Positions 46,198 to 57,799 of a stretch of DNA of 64,000 nucleotides are shown here, piece after piece. Source of the stretch: Podarcis raffonei (lineage: Eukaryota; Chordata; Lepidosauria; Squamata; Lacertidae); assembly GCF_027172205.1 (NCBI RefSeq), contig NC_070604.1:81000023-81064022 (forward strand). The letters run 5' to 3'. The notes under the pieces are model-generated. The model had not been told where the DNA came from. It did not search any database and saw only the letters and a program-made list of their open reading frames with translations. Position 1 is the stretch's first letter; each line of letters starts with the position of its first letter. The translations under genes were made by a program, and so were the position numbers.

Positions 46198-48989
46198 ATG
46201 GTGGACGACACTTTCCATGCTCCCTCTTCATTTCCTCCCACCTGCACACTCAGTGGATTTTTGTTGCTTACTGGGAAGTCCATTCCACTGTCAAACAGTT
46301 CTTACTGTCACAAAGTTCTTCCTGGTGTCTAGTCAGAATCTCCTTTTTTGTAACTTGAAGCCATTGGTTTGGGTTCTCCAGAGAGGGAGAGAACAAACTT
46401 CCTCAATCTTCCATGTGACAGTCCTAAGATGGTTATCATATCTCCTCTCAAGTTTCCTCTTTTCCAGGCTAAACTTGCCCAGCTACCTCAGGCATTGCTC
46501 ATAAGACTTCTGTTCTAGACCCTTAATCATCTTGGTTGCCCTGCTCTGCTTGCTATTTCTTCTCATCTAGGAGTGTTGACCTCTAATGGTCTTACCTGGA
46601 AACAACAGAGACGATTTGCCATATCAACGCTCAGAAACTTTGGTTTGGGTAGAAGGACTTTAGAAGAACGAATACAGGAGGAGAGCCGATACCTAAAGGA
46701 AGCTATTGAAGTTGAGAAAGGTGCGAACCAGAGTCAAAAAAGCCTATTTCATATGAAAGGTTAAAAAATACATTTGTCGTGGTATGAAGCTTTCAAGTGC
46801 TGCTTTGTGCAAGTTCAGCTCTGCATAAGCTGGGACATCCCCATGGTTAGATGGGTGTCAATGCAAAACTCAGTCCATTGTGGCACATAGGAGTTCAGCT
46901 GCCATTAAAACGCAGAAGCCTCTGCTAAGGTCAGGCTCCATGTATGCAGTGAGACCTGCAGTTGAAACCCAAAGTCACTTAACTAGTATAGGAGAGCAAC
47001 AGAATTGGTACGCTGTGTGTTTTGAGGGAAGTGTGCCGATTTTGATAGCTTTGACAAAGTCACAAATGGAATTTGTGCAATAGTTCCTGTGTATATTTTC
47101 TGTCTCTGTCATTTTTGCAGGCCTTTGTTGCCAAACCTACTGCCTTGGCAAAACATTGTTGCACACACACCCAACCTCCAAGCAGCGTGAGATTTCCCAG
47201 CCTTTGTGTTTCCTTTTTTGAAGAGACTAAGGTCCATTTATGATATATGGTTTATTTACACACGTATACAACATGAGCCTAGGATGGGGCAAGGGAGTCA
47301 CAATATTAACACTCCCAATGGGAGTGCTTGCAGTCTCCCACAGAGGTCCTTTCCTTTGTTTCCCATAATAGCCCATCCCCCAGGTAATCACCTCATAAGG
47401 AATGTAGCCTGGCTTATGTTTTAACACTTCCTGCACCCAGGGATTTAGGGGGTCTGGCCCCCACAACCTCAAAACAACATCTCACAGAACAATGTGCTAG
47501 ATAGCTTATACCTATAGCATGTGCCACTAAGGGTATAAAACTCCATCACTGCGCCATCTAAACATCCTCTATCTGAAGAACTTCTGCTGTCCCCCCATAC
47601 TCTGTCCAGACCCACCCACTTCCCCCACTTTCTGTTTTTGTTACATGGAAGCCATAAGCAGTCTTACTCCTTCTCCATTTTCTTCTTCTCTCCCTCTCCA
47701 GGGCAGCCATTTGACCCTCACTTTCAGATTAATAATGCTGTTTCAAATATCATTTGTTCTGTCACTTTTGGGGATCGCTTTGATAACCATGACAGTCGTT
47801 TCCAGAAGTTTCTGCGCTTGTTTGATGAGATAATGTATCTTCAGGGAAGTATTTGGATTCAGGTACATCTTCTGTGAGATCTTATGGGTATCCACAACAG
47901 AGTCGCTCTGGTTCCAGGCACACTCCCACATTCTTGTTGACTGTTCATTCATTCGCTTTGGACCATCATTGTTCTTTATGTTCTGGTTTCTTTTTCTCCC
48001 TTGAACTTGTAATTCAAGCATCTCACGCCATACCAAGTCCCTTTGACATCTTGTTTTTATTTAACTTTGTCTATCACAATACTGAAGATGTATGGGTGTC
48101 TTCAGTATTATAAGGCAGGCATCACAACTAAAAATCATGTGCTACGACACATTTTAGGCCTTTAAGTGGGGAATCACATGAGTGACTGAATAAAATCAAA
48201 GAATTTGGACAAGTAGCACATATCATGAGAAGGCTAGTTAGTTTTATTTTCCATATTGGGAACATTCTCACACTGTGCTGGAATATTTATGTAGCTAAAT
48301 AACACTGGGTATTGAGTGGTGTTCAAAAGCAGGACTTAAGATCCAGAGCATGTCTTGCAATGAACACAGAGATGCAATCCCAAGTGACATACACGGCTTA
48401 ATTCCATACTCTCCACCTACCAATTAGAATCTGTGAAAGGCCACCCCATGCAGATAAGCATCATGAAATGGGAAAGCTACATTGGCATCATTTTCCTGAT
48501 ATCGTCAGGCAAGGTGCATGCATTTTTCAAACAGGTAGCCATCTTCATGGGAAGCCATCGCATGGATTGCTATCTCCTTTGATAGTAGCATGATCTGCGA
48601 TTGTTATGAGAGGGCTTTCCCTACATAAATCTGATGCTAGTATTTGTTTCCTCAGCTGTACAATGCATTTCCCACTCTAATGAAGCACTTGCCAGGGCCC
48701 CATCAGACCGTTAAAAGAAACTGGGGAGAACTGAAATCCTTTGTGGGAGAAATCGTTGAAAAACATGAAGAAGACCGGAACCCATCTGAACCCAGAGACT
48801 TCATAGATGCGTACCTGAATCAAATGGCCACGGTAAGAAACAAAAAGTATAGTTTGTGGTAGTATTAATAGTAGTAATGGTTAATAATAGAAAGCAGAGA
48901 CACAATCTAAAGGATCAGAACTTACCATATAGTTTCCATTGGCTCTGTATGAAAGCAGACAAACTGGTGAGGTGTTTGTTTGTGTGTTT

Positions 48990-49022
<33 letters not shown>

Positions 49023-52000
49023 TGAATAGGAAATAATGTATATCACCACTTGTCCAGTGCCTGCATTTCACCAGATTGACAGGGCTGTTGACTTGGCTGT
49101 GCTAGATGCAGGACACTGGTCAGGAATAGAGCTCATGAATCTCATTGCTATCACTTGATATATAGGACTGAAACTGGAGTGGAGTTTTTAACGACAGATG
49201 AACCCTTTGGTGCATTTTCTTTGTTTTAAGGAGGATGCTGCTTCCAGTTTTCATAAAGACAACCTCCTACATTCAACACTGGATCTCTTTTTTGCTGGAA
49301 CAGAATCAACTTCCACAACCCTGCGCTGGGCCTTGCTGTACATGGCCATTTTCCCGGAAATTCAAGGTAGAACCATCATTTGCCTACTTATCTTTCATTA
49401 CTTTGGATTGCACTCAACAAATCCTCTATTGAAATCAAAGTATCTGACTTATTGGCTATATAACTTCAATGTGCCTGCCATAAATTTGACTAACATTGAG
49501 TATCAACCACCCTTCTCTTTTTTCGAACGATTCCCAATGCCATATTGCTATGTTACTTTGCAATATATGTGCTGTTGTTTTTTAAGCTGTTGTGTATTAA
49601 AAATGTGAGATAAAAGCATCCAAAACGCTAAGTAAAGGGTTATTGCTCAGAAGGGCTGTAGAACTCGGTGATGTCATATGTCTGAGGTTGCTATTTTCTG
49701 TTGGTTCAGTTTTGGCAGTTATTAACAGTCTTAACAGCTAAGGCAGCAGTTATGTTCTGTGGTGTTGCTGTCTGTCTCAAAGCTAGTCAGTGTGTAGCAC
49801 CGTTAGTCATTCTTCGATACAAATCTATGTAATATGTATTAGTTAACATAAGTAACACCTACCTGAATTGTATGTTTAATCTAACAAGGGCAAGTACACT
49901 GAGTAAAAGTTATCTAACTTTTAAAAAGAGTGTATTGTGTAGTTTTTATAGGAGGGAAAAGGCAAAGGGTCAAACGACTTGGGATCTCTTCCACATAACT
50001 CTGTAAAGTTTAATTCCCACAAAAAATTATATATGCATATGCTATAAATGTTTTTATATATAAAAAGCAGAAGCTCTGTGCAAGGACTTCACTTGTGCAA
50101 CAGAGCATCCCTCTCTCACGCACCTTCAGATTGGTCCAAGGAGGTTGGGAGAGGCCACAGAACAGTGCAGAAGGAGAAGGGGAAAGGGAACTTTCTATCT
50201 GGCAAACTGCAATTCTTCCGTTTAATGAGCAATCAGAAGAGCAAGAATTTCCCCCATATGTTTTTATTATATTGCAAATTACTTTGGGGTGCCCACCGGG
50301 AAGTGATCCTTAACTGAACTGGAATGATAAGAAAATAATTAATAAATGGTGCAGCCAAAACAATTCTATTTTGGCAGAAGATGTACCATTCCAACTAAAG
50401 GTGGGGAAAAAGGAGTCTTGAATAAATGCTTGCATTCTGGTGGCAAAGGGAACCCAGAGGTGGAACGACGAGATGGGCCTCCTCTGCAGATATTAGTTTA
50501 TGTCTGTTCCTCTTCTATTTATAGCAGATGTTCTCTCTCTTTTTGCAGCAAGGGTCCAAGAGGAAATAGATTCTGTGATTGGCCAGTCTCGCCAGCCAGC
50601 GATGGATGACAGGGACAGCATGCCCTATACCAATGCGGTTGTTCATGAAGTTCAAAGAATAAGCAGCATTGTGCCTCTGAATGGGCCCCGGATGACAGCT
50701 AAGGACACGACACTGGCTGGGCTTCATGTGCCCAAAGTAAATGTTAAGAACATATTGCTCTTCTTGTCTGTCTTTGCTCTTCCATTAAACTGCACACACT
50801 TTAATCCAAAGTTTAAACTAGGGGTAGCCAACATTGTGCCGTCCAGATGTTGTTGGACTCCAACTGCCATCAGTTCCTGCCAGCATGGCTGATGGGCAGG
50901 GATGATGAGGCTGTATCCCCAAACATCTGGAGGCCACCATGTTGGTAACCTCTGGTCTAAATACAGAGTTGTACCAGTCTCAGTTTGAATGGGTAGCTAG
51001 TCTGTCAGAAATTAGCCAGTATCTGGTGTTGCTAACCCTGAATTTTCGTAGTCCAGCAGACTTTGAATGTGTTTTAAAATCTATATTGGAACTGTGCTTT
51101 TGTGGGAAATCTTTAAATGAATTACTTAATAATGAGAAGTAAATATTACATTCAGAACATATTCTTTTTCTGTCAGGGGATAGAGGCTTAGTACTGCTAT
51201 AAATTCAAATATATGTGAAAGCGCCTTGCCATTTCTAATCTACTACTCTGCTTTTTATTTGGCAGGGAACCGTATTGTTCGCCAACTTGACCTCGGTGCT
51301 CTTTGATGAGGATGAGTGGGAAACACCCAGTATGTTTAATCCTGGCCATTTCCTTGAGAATGGTCAGTTCCGGAAAAAGGAAGCATTCCTGCCATTCTCT
51401 GCAGGTAACAAAAGTTGAAGGGCTATATGATGGCAGCTTAGTTACTGAGAGCTTGGTATATTGCTACCTATATTGTGTATTGCAGTGGTCACCAACCTCC
51501 TTGAGCCAGTGGGCACATTTGGCATTTAAGAAAGTGCTGTGGGCACCAGTCACAAAATGGCTGCCCTTTGGGGTGTGTGGTGTAACACAAAATGGTGTTG
51601 ACACTAGCGCAGTGTGGATTTTTGCGGGGGTGTTTCCTGATATCTTTCATGAGCAGCCCACAGGGAGTTAGGCTGTATTGTTAAAGTGTTTCCCCTCTCC
51701 ATGCTCACGAAGTCGTTTTCTTCACTGCACCCTGAGAATAGGAGCCTGCTTCTCACTATGCAGCTCAGAAAGTAAGCAACTTCTTGGGGAATTATTACCG
51801 GTAACTGAATCATAATTATGATGTTTTCTACAATCAAACGGTATATAAATTTTATGAAATAACTAAAACCTGTTTGCCTTCTTCACATTTTTGGAATGTG
51901 AGAGGGAAGCTGTAAGGCTAGGGATGGATGGATCTGTCAACTTTGGTTTCCTTCATTTTCCCAATCTTAAATTCAGTTTCCCACATTTCAGCTGCCATCC

Positions 52001-54187
52001 GCAATTGAAAAGAAAACCCATTTTGGTGCATGTTTTTCTTATTGACACATTTTAAAATCTCACTGTGACTAATATACACAATTTTGTAAACAAGTCCCCT
52101 AATATAATGGATTTTTGTATGTTCTTTTCTCTGATATAGGCATTTTTTTTTACACTTTCCCTTAATATGCATTTTTGTACACATTGGTTGGTTGGAGAAC
52201 AACACTGTAAATTTCAAAGAATGGCTGTATTTTGTGTGTGTTCATGTATTGGTTTGAGAAGTATGATTTACAGAGATTGCTATGAAGATGTAAACCAGGG
52301 GTAGGCAACCTATTTTTTTAAAAAAAATAATATTTATTAGTTTTCCAACAAATTAAACACAACACTACAAAAAACCAAAAAAGAAAAAACATACAATACA
52401 ATACAATACAAAATAAAAGAAACAAACAAAACAAAACAAAACAAAAACCATTTAAAACACAATCCAATTTCAACATCTTATCTTTCTTTCCCTTATTTCC
52501 TCGACCTCCTCACACCTCCCTTTTTGTATTCCACTTCTGTTGATTGTTTCAGCAATTCCTTTCCATCTTCCTCTGTTTTCTATCCTATAATTATCTTAAC
52601 ACATTTCAACCTTATTTTTCTTTTAATACTCTATTAATCTATTTGAACTTAATTCCTTATAACCTTTCTACTAAAGCCATATCACTTCATTCCAACATTC
52701 TTCTAGCATTCATTAATTTTACAGTATTTCTGTAAATAGTCTTTAAACTTTTTCCAGTCTTCTTCCACTGACTCTTCCCCCTGGTCTCGGATTCTGCCAG
52801 TCATTTCCGCCAATTCCATGTAGTCCATCAACTTCATCTGCCATTCTTCCCTGGTGGGTAAATCTTGTGTCTTCCAATATTTCGCGATGAGTATTCTTGC
52901 TGCTGTTGTTGCATACATAAAAAAAGTTCTATCCTTCTTTGGCACCAATTGGCCGACCATGCCCTGGAGAAAGCCCTCTGGTTTCTTAAGGAATATATAT
53001 TTAAATACCTTTTTCATTTCATTATATATCATCTCCCAGAATGTCTTAATCCTTGGGCACGTCCACCAAAGGTGAAAGAATGTACCTTCAGTCTCATTAC
53101 ATTTCCAACATTTATTATAGGGCAAATGATAGATTTTTTCAAGCTTAACTGGTGTCATGTACCACCTGTAAATCATTTTCATTAAATTTTCTCTTAGGGC
53201 ATTACATGCCATAAATTTCATACCTGTGGTCCATAACCGTTCCCAGTCAGCCATCATTATGTTATGTCCAACATCTTGTGCCCATTTAATCATAGCTGAT
53301 TTCACCGTTTCATCCTGAGTGTTCCATTTCAACAGCAAGTTATACATTCTTGACAAATTCTTAGTTTTTGGATCTAACAATTCTGTTTCCAATTTTGATT
53401 TTTCCACCTGGAAACCAACTTTTTTGTCCAATTTGTATGCCTCCATTATTTGATAATAATGGAGCCAATCTTGCACTTTGTTTTTCAATTTTTCAAAGCT
53501 CTGCAATTTTATTCTCTCTCCATCTTGTTCCAGAATTTACCAATATTTCGGCCATTTGGCCTCCATATTGAGTTTTTTCTGTGCCTTCGCTTCCATTGTT
53601 GACAACCATCTTGGGGTTTTCTTTTCTAACAGATCCTTATATCTTATCCAAACATTAAACAATGCTTTTCTAACAATATGATTTTTAAATGCTTTATATA
53701 CTTTTACCTTATCATACCACAAATATGCATGCCAACCAAATACATTGTTAAAACCTTCTAAATCCAACACTTCAGTATTTTCAAGAAGCAGCCACTCTCT
53801 CAGCCAGCAAAAAGCAGCTGATTCATAATAAAGTTTAAGGTCTGGCAGGGCAAATCCACCTCTTTCTTTAGCATCCGTTAATATCTTAAATTTTATTTGA
53901 GGCTTCTTGCAGGGGTAGGCAACCTAAGGCCCATGGGCCAGATGTGGCCCAATCGCCTTCTCCATCCGGCCTATGGACGGTCCGGGAATCAGTGTGTTTT
54001 TACATGAGTAGAATGTGTGCTTTTATTTAAAATGCATCTCTGGGTTATTTGTGGGGCATAGGAATTTGTTCATCCCCCCCCAAAAAAAAACAAATATAGT
54101 CCAGCCCACTACATGGTCTGAGGGACAATGGACCGGCCCACGGCTGAAAAAGGTTGCTGAACCCTGATGTAAACTCTCTACTAACAT

Positions 54188-54223
<36 letters not shown>

Positions 54224-54409
54224 CCCCTTTTAGGAAAGCGAGTTTGTCTTGGAGAACAATTGGCCAGGACTGAGCTTTTTCTTTTCTTTACTGCCCTACT
54301 TCAGAAGTTCACTTTCCAGGCTCCAAAAGGCGTGACATTAAGCTTTGACCATCGGTCAGGTCTTACGTTATCCCCCCAGCCATACCGGATATGCGCAATC
54401 TCTCGCTGA
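43796..54409 (+). CDS. CYP2J-like: CYP2J-like cytochrome P450, gene B (nine intact exons)
   Basis: Coding exons: 43796-43996, 45600-45762, 46571-46720, 47702-47862, 48656-48832, 49231-49366, 50549-50736, 51266-51404, 54234-54409; 1491 nt, 496 residues, all splice sites canonical and all phases matching gene A. Features: membrane anchor (3-29), P-P-G-P hinge, C-helix W-K-Q-Q-R-R-F, I-helix F-A-G-T-E-S-T, K-helix E-V-Q-R, heme loop F-S-A-G-K-R-V-C-L-G with Cys443. The Thr after the acidic residue of the I-helix, which helps oxygen activation in CYP2 enzymes, is Ser310. Expected role: ER-bound monooxygenase acting on fatty acids such as arachidonate, or on foreign compounds; the substrate cannot be read from sequence. 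It is 2.6 kb downstream of gene A and its tandem duplicate. Confidence 0.95.
44532..44603 (+). mobile_element. BovB LINE 3' end with target duplication
   Basis: 'gtgctctggtccatggagtc' followed by an AAC tail; ATATACCT flanks it at 44524-44531 and 44604-44611. In intron 1 of gene B; 5'-truncated to ~70 bp. Confidence 0.8.
45600..45762 (+). CDS. CYP2J-like: Gene B exon 2
   Basis: 163 nt. Same start as gene A, but the tail (predicted SRS-1) reads [14 protein letters not shown]. Acceptor TCCTTCCAG, donor GG|GTGAGT. Confidence 0.96.
46152..46199. repeat. (AAAT)n microsatellite
   Basis: Run of AAAT/TAAG-type tetramers in intron 2 of gene B, seen directly. Confidence 0.93.
46256..46553 (-). mobile_element. 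CR1 LINE fragment, minus strand
   Basis: Matches inverted CR1 text ('gttcttcctggtgtctagtc', 'tctcctctcaagtttcctct'). It ends about 18 bp before the exon 3 acceptor and is absent from gene A intron 2. Confidence 0.82.
46571..46720 (+). CDS. CYP2J-like: Gene B exon 3
   Basis: 150 nt. [14 protein letters not shown]-helix. Acceptor CTCATCTAG, donor AAAG|GTGCGA. Confidence 0.95.
47702..47862 (+). CDS. CYP2J-like: Gene B exon 4
   Basis: 161 nt. [16 protein letters not shown]; the second half (F-helix side) differs from gene A at many residues. Donor CAG|GTACAT. Confidence 0.95.
48656..48832 (+). CDS. CYP2J-like: Gene B exon 5
   Basis: 177 nt, only three residue changes from gene A (I/V, A/E, R/T). 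Acceptor TTTCCTCAG, donor ACG|GTAAGA. Confidence 0.95.
48990..49018. repeat. (AC)n microsatellite
   Basis: AC run in intron 5 of gene B, seen directly. Confidence 0.95.
49231..49366 (+). CDS. CYP2J-like: Gene B exon 6 (I-helix)
   Basis: 136 nt. [15 protein letters not shown], with Ser at the conserved Thr position. Acceptor TTTTAAG, donor AAG|GTAGAA. Confidence 0.95.
50549..50736 (+). CDS. CYP2J-like: Gene B exon 7 (K-helix)
   Basis: 188 nt. A-R-V-Q-E-E-I-D, then V-V-H-E-V-Q-R (ExxR). The following S-I-V-P-L-N-G-P-R has Gly where gene A and mammalian CYP2J have Val. Acceptor CTTTTTGCAG is canonical, unlike gene A. Confidence 0.95.
50827..50955. mobile_element. hAT-type MITE
   Basis: Begins TAGGGGTAGCCAAC and ends GTTGGTAACCTCTG, with mirrored interior. 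Flanking GTTTAAAC and GTCTAAAT are a decayed 8-bp duplication. Shared with gene A. Confidence 0.8.
51266..51404 (+). CDS. CYP2J-like: Gene B exon 8
   Basis: 139 nt. [10 protein letters not shown], then P-S-M-F-N-P-G-H-F and F-L-P-F-S-A. Acceptor TTTGGCAG, donor GCAG|GTAACA. Confidence 0.95.
52296..54166. mobile_element. hAT non-autonomous element split by an L1, gene B only
   Basis: Starts CAGGGGTAGGCAACCT and ends GAACCCTG; 8-bp ATGTAAAC flanks it at 52288-52295 and 54167-54174. The gene A sequence at 40946-40953 holds one ATGTAAAC with no insert, an empty site. The body without the L1 is about 275 bp. Confidence 0.9.
52313..53909 (-). mobile_element. L1 LINE, 5'-truncated, inserted in the hAT element
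   Basis: The 17-bp word CAGGGGTAGGCAACCTA at 52296-52312 recurs at 53910-53926, the target duplication. Minus-strand frames 53537-53770 and 52703-53506 encode the C-terminal part of L1 ORF2. The second has the Cys/His cluster [19 protein letters not shown] and ends K-Y-C-K-I-N-E-C. One break of frame lies between the two. The 3' end is AT-rich with an A tail (T-run on the plus strand). RT and endonuclease are missing. Confidence 0.9.
54190..54220. repeat. (TC)n microsatellite before exon 9 of gene B
   Basis: Pure TC run, partner of the one in gene A. Confidence 0.95.
54234..54409 (+). CDS. CYP2J-like: Gene B exon 9 (heme-binding Cys, stop)
   Basis: [15 protein letters not shown], then [13 protein letters not shown] and C-A-I-S-R before TGA at 54407-54409. 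AATAAA at 54664-54669 and ATTAAA at 54435-54440 are candidate poly(A) signals. Confidence 0.95.
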
Positions 54410-54663
54410 GGGGACTCATTTTATGGCACTGCTCATTAAAAGAAGATGGTGAAGAATTTGGCCAGCACTGCCTCCTTAGTTTCTGTCCTTAGGGGGACAG
54501 CTCAATAGTCATAGCTCAATAGTAATGCATGTCCATTGTATTTAGAAGGCCTCAAGTTCAATCTGCATGACTGGTGTGTGGTTCTTCTCATAAATGATCT
54601 CAAGCATGTGACTTTTAAAATGGTCCCTGTGGCACAGCTAGAGCAATGTCTTATAAGTATTGC

Positions 54664-54669
54664 AATAAA
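54664..54669 (+). terminator. Candidate poly(A) signal AATAAA, gene B
   Basis: AATAAA 255 nt after the stop codon of gene B; no transcript evidence available. Confidence 0.4.
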
Positions 54670-55039
54670 AGAGCTCAGTTGGAACTCCAAGTTGTAGACT
54701 TTGATGCTCAAGCTTGCACAAGACGGTTACCCCCCACTTCTCCAGGGGCACCCCCCCAAAAAATGGCTTAAGTGCGAGTATACCGGGGTGCAGGGAGACA
54801 GCAGGTGGTCTGTCTGCCTGGCAAGCTGAAATGCTTGCCTTGTTGGCGTTATTGCACATTATTGAATTCCTCCCCTAATGTGGAAGTAGCCCTAGCAGAA
54901 GACACTACAAAAGGTCAGTGACTTATTGATAAAACAAGAGACCTTCCAAGAACCTTCCAAGGATGACTGAAAGCCTTCTTGTCCTAAAAGAAGTATCTGC
55001 TTATCTCAGAGCTGAGCAGACAAGTTGTGTCCATATTGT

Positions 55040-55210
55040 GGTCAGGGCAGTGGCAGACCTTGGCGCCCTGCATGATGCCAATGTTCAGCACCCCCTGCCT
55101 CTCACACTCCATTCTAAATCATAGTTTCAACGTCCCCTGCAGTGCCCTTGAGGCTGCATGCCCAGTGCCACCAAACAGTTCATGCTCTCCTAAATCTGTA
55201 TCTGCATCTC
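55040..55210 (+). repeat. Unclassified repeat R3, plus-strand copy
   Basis: Best match to the inverted copy at 18250-18430. Confidence 0.55.
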
Positions 55211-55431
55211 CCGGTTTCTGTTGTCCCTTGACACAGGATATCTGTGGTCCCTTTGTTTCCTCTAGCCACACCACTCCCTCTTGGCCTCATCCCTTTGAAC
55301 TAATTGTTTATATCAATTATGGCAATCTCCTATTATTCAAAAAAACCTCACAAACCTCTGTATTTCAGTAGTTACATTTATATTTTGTCAAGAGGCAACT
55401 TAATCTGCTATCTGTCCGCTACACACTTGGA

Positions 55432-55795
55432 GCTATAGAACCGTAGAGTTGCAAAGGACCCCCAGGGGCATATAGTTCAACCCCCTGAAATGCAGGAATC
55501 TCAACTAAAGCATCAATGACTGATGGCCAGCCAACCTCTGTCTGCAAGGAAGGAGAGCCCACAACCTCCCAAGGATGTCCATTGCACTGATGAACAGCTC
55601 TCACTGTCAGAAAGTTCTTTCTGAAGTTTTGTCAGAATCTCCTTTCTTGTAATTTGATACCCACCAGAGCAGGAAAGAAAAAATGCTTATTCCATCATTC
55701 ATGTGACAGCCCTTGAGATATTTGAAGATGGCTATCTTATCTCTTCTTGGTCTCCTCTTTTCGAGGCTAAACATACCGAACTGCTGTTGACCTCA
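55432..55795 (-). mobile_element. CR1 LINE fragment, minus strand
   Basis: Starts with the inverted CR1 terminus ('atagaaccgtagagttgcaa'), then 'gttcaaccccctgaaatgca' and 'gtcagaaagttctttctgaa'. Confidence 0.85.
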
Positions 55796-55914
55796 TTGGA
55801 GATTTCAGAATTGTCATCTCCCACTCAGTGCTATGTAAATATAGACCTGATGGCTATATAAATTCTAACAAGAAAAATAAATAATGATAAAAAACCCGGA
55901 ATGTAACCAAATAC

Positions 55915-56411
55915 AACAACAGCTGCACATAGCTAAAACCCATAATGCCCTATGCGCCTTAGGTCCAAGCTATCTGAAAAACTGTATTCTATTGTAAGAG
56001 CCTGCCCAGGCTTTGTGGTCTTCAGGGAAGGCCCCTTTCTTGGTCCTGCCACCCTCATAGGCACAGTTGGTGGGGACACAGAAGAGGGCCTTCTCGGTAG
56101 CTTCTCCCAGAGTTTGGTACTCCCTTCCTGAAGAAGCTAAGCTGGCTCCCTCCTTGTGGTCCTTCCACTGCAGGTGAAGATCTTCCTGTTCCAACAGGCT
56201 TCTGGGAACTGACTACTTTTAATGAAAGGGCTAGTACCCTGCTGTTTCTTACTGTAATTTTTAGTAGATTTTATACAGATTTTACATATCATTTTAATTC
56301 TATTAATGTTTAATTGATTTTAATGTCAATTTTCCTATGTTTTTAGTGATTCTTGTTTTTATTGGTTAACTTCCTTGAGTCCCATCGGGAGAAAAGGTGG
56401 GGTACAAATAT

Positions 56412-56451
<40 letters not shown>

Positions 56452-56455
56452 TACA
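55915..56455 (+). mobile_element. L2-type LINE 3' part, old copy
   Basis: A decayed RT C-terminus can be read (L-G-P-S-Y-L-K-N, then R-A-F-S-V-A-S-P-R-V-W). The 3' UTR ends in a GTACAAATATAAC word and a pure (AAC)n array at 56412-56451. Several stops interrupt the frame. Confidence 0.75.
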
Positions 56456-56488
56456 TCCTGCTTTAAGATTGAGACTGCAACCCTATAT

Positions 56489-56901
56489 ACCATATTTTTC
56501 TGTGTATAAACCACATACCCCCGTATATTAGATGCCCCCTATTTTTGGAGACTCCTAATTAAGAAAATGGGGCGAGATTGCCCAGAGTTGTTGAGATTTT
56601 TGGGGGGGATTGCAAAAAATCACTCACCCAACTGACCTACGCTGACTCATGCATGCATCACTGAAGCCACCTATCGTCTGCCCCCTCAATGCCAGCTGCC
56701 ACCAATCGGCCAACCACTTACCACAGAGACAGCCAATCAACACCAGCCCTTGCCACAGCCACCAATCACCCACCCAATCACCACTGACAATCTCCTGCTT
56801 GCGGCAGGTCCCCCCATGCACTATTCGTGTATAAGCAACCCTCATTTTTTTAGATGATTCTATAATTTAAAAACCCTCATCTTATACAAGGAAAACTACA
56901 G
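56489..56901. mobile_element. Tc1/mariner-like MITE, diverged
   Basis: Left end CCATATTTTTCTGTGTATAA and right end TTATACAAGGAAAACTACAG are imperfect complements; TA on both sides. Interior is rich in 'ccaatca' words. Confidence 0.55.
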
Positions 56902-57799
56902 TATGTTGCCCATATGCAAGATTCATTGAACACATTGGAATTTACTTCTGAGTAAACAGGCACAGAAGTGGAAAGTTTCACTTGAATGTCTTGATGGGGT
57001 TGGGGGATGAAAGACAGCAAACAGAAAGGTAAGCAAGACTGAAGGGACATCTTTTTCTCTCCCCTGCCCCCAACAATTTAGTAGAGCTTAAATTCTTCAA
57101 CTCTAGTTTGATTACTGCAATCCCGTACCCAATTTGATTTATTGGGGAGTATGTCCATTGAACATGAAGGGCTTAACCTCTGAGCTTAACCTCTGTAAGT
57201 TAACTGTGCACTGTGCACTGAATTCTAAATAAATTCCTGGACCTTAGCCTATCCTATCCTCCAGCACAATATTTGCACAAAATAGCTTCCAGCAGTGCTT
57301 TTTCCCCTGTAAAAAAATGTTTAGGGGTACTCTCATTTTGACTCAAGAAAATCACCATTTTATAGTTCAAATCAGGGAAAATAAATATAGTAAATGGAGA
57401 AAAGTAGAAAGATTCACAAAGAGTTTAGGAGTTTGCGTACCCTTGCACACACCCCCCCCCCAGGAAAAAAGCACTGGCTTCTAGGGAGGAGTACCTGTCT
57501 CAGACTCATCCTAGCTGCTATGCAAAATGAACAGCAAGACAAAGGCAGGATGGAAACTTGAATCAGCATCTGTTTAGGACCCTGGGGTGTTCGCATCAGC
57601 TGTTGCTAGCTGGTGTCCAAACATTGCAGTTTTGCTCATTGGCTGAAAGCAGGGAGGGCTTTGCCTGTTTTTTCCTCTCTTCTCTCAGGAGAAGGGAACC
57701 CAGCGGCTTGCTTTTTCTTTCTTAAAAGGAAGCTCCAAGTTGGCGGTCCTGTCTCCAAGACACTGTGGGCTCTCTTCAGAAGAGCCTGCATCCCATGTC
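56902..57799. other. Intergenic DNA, no gene recognised
   Basis: No feature that I can support. Confidence 0.5.
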
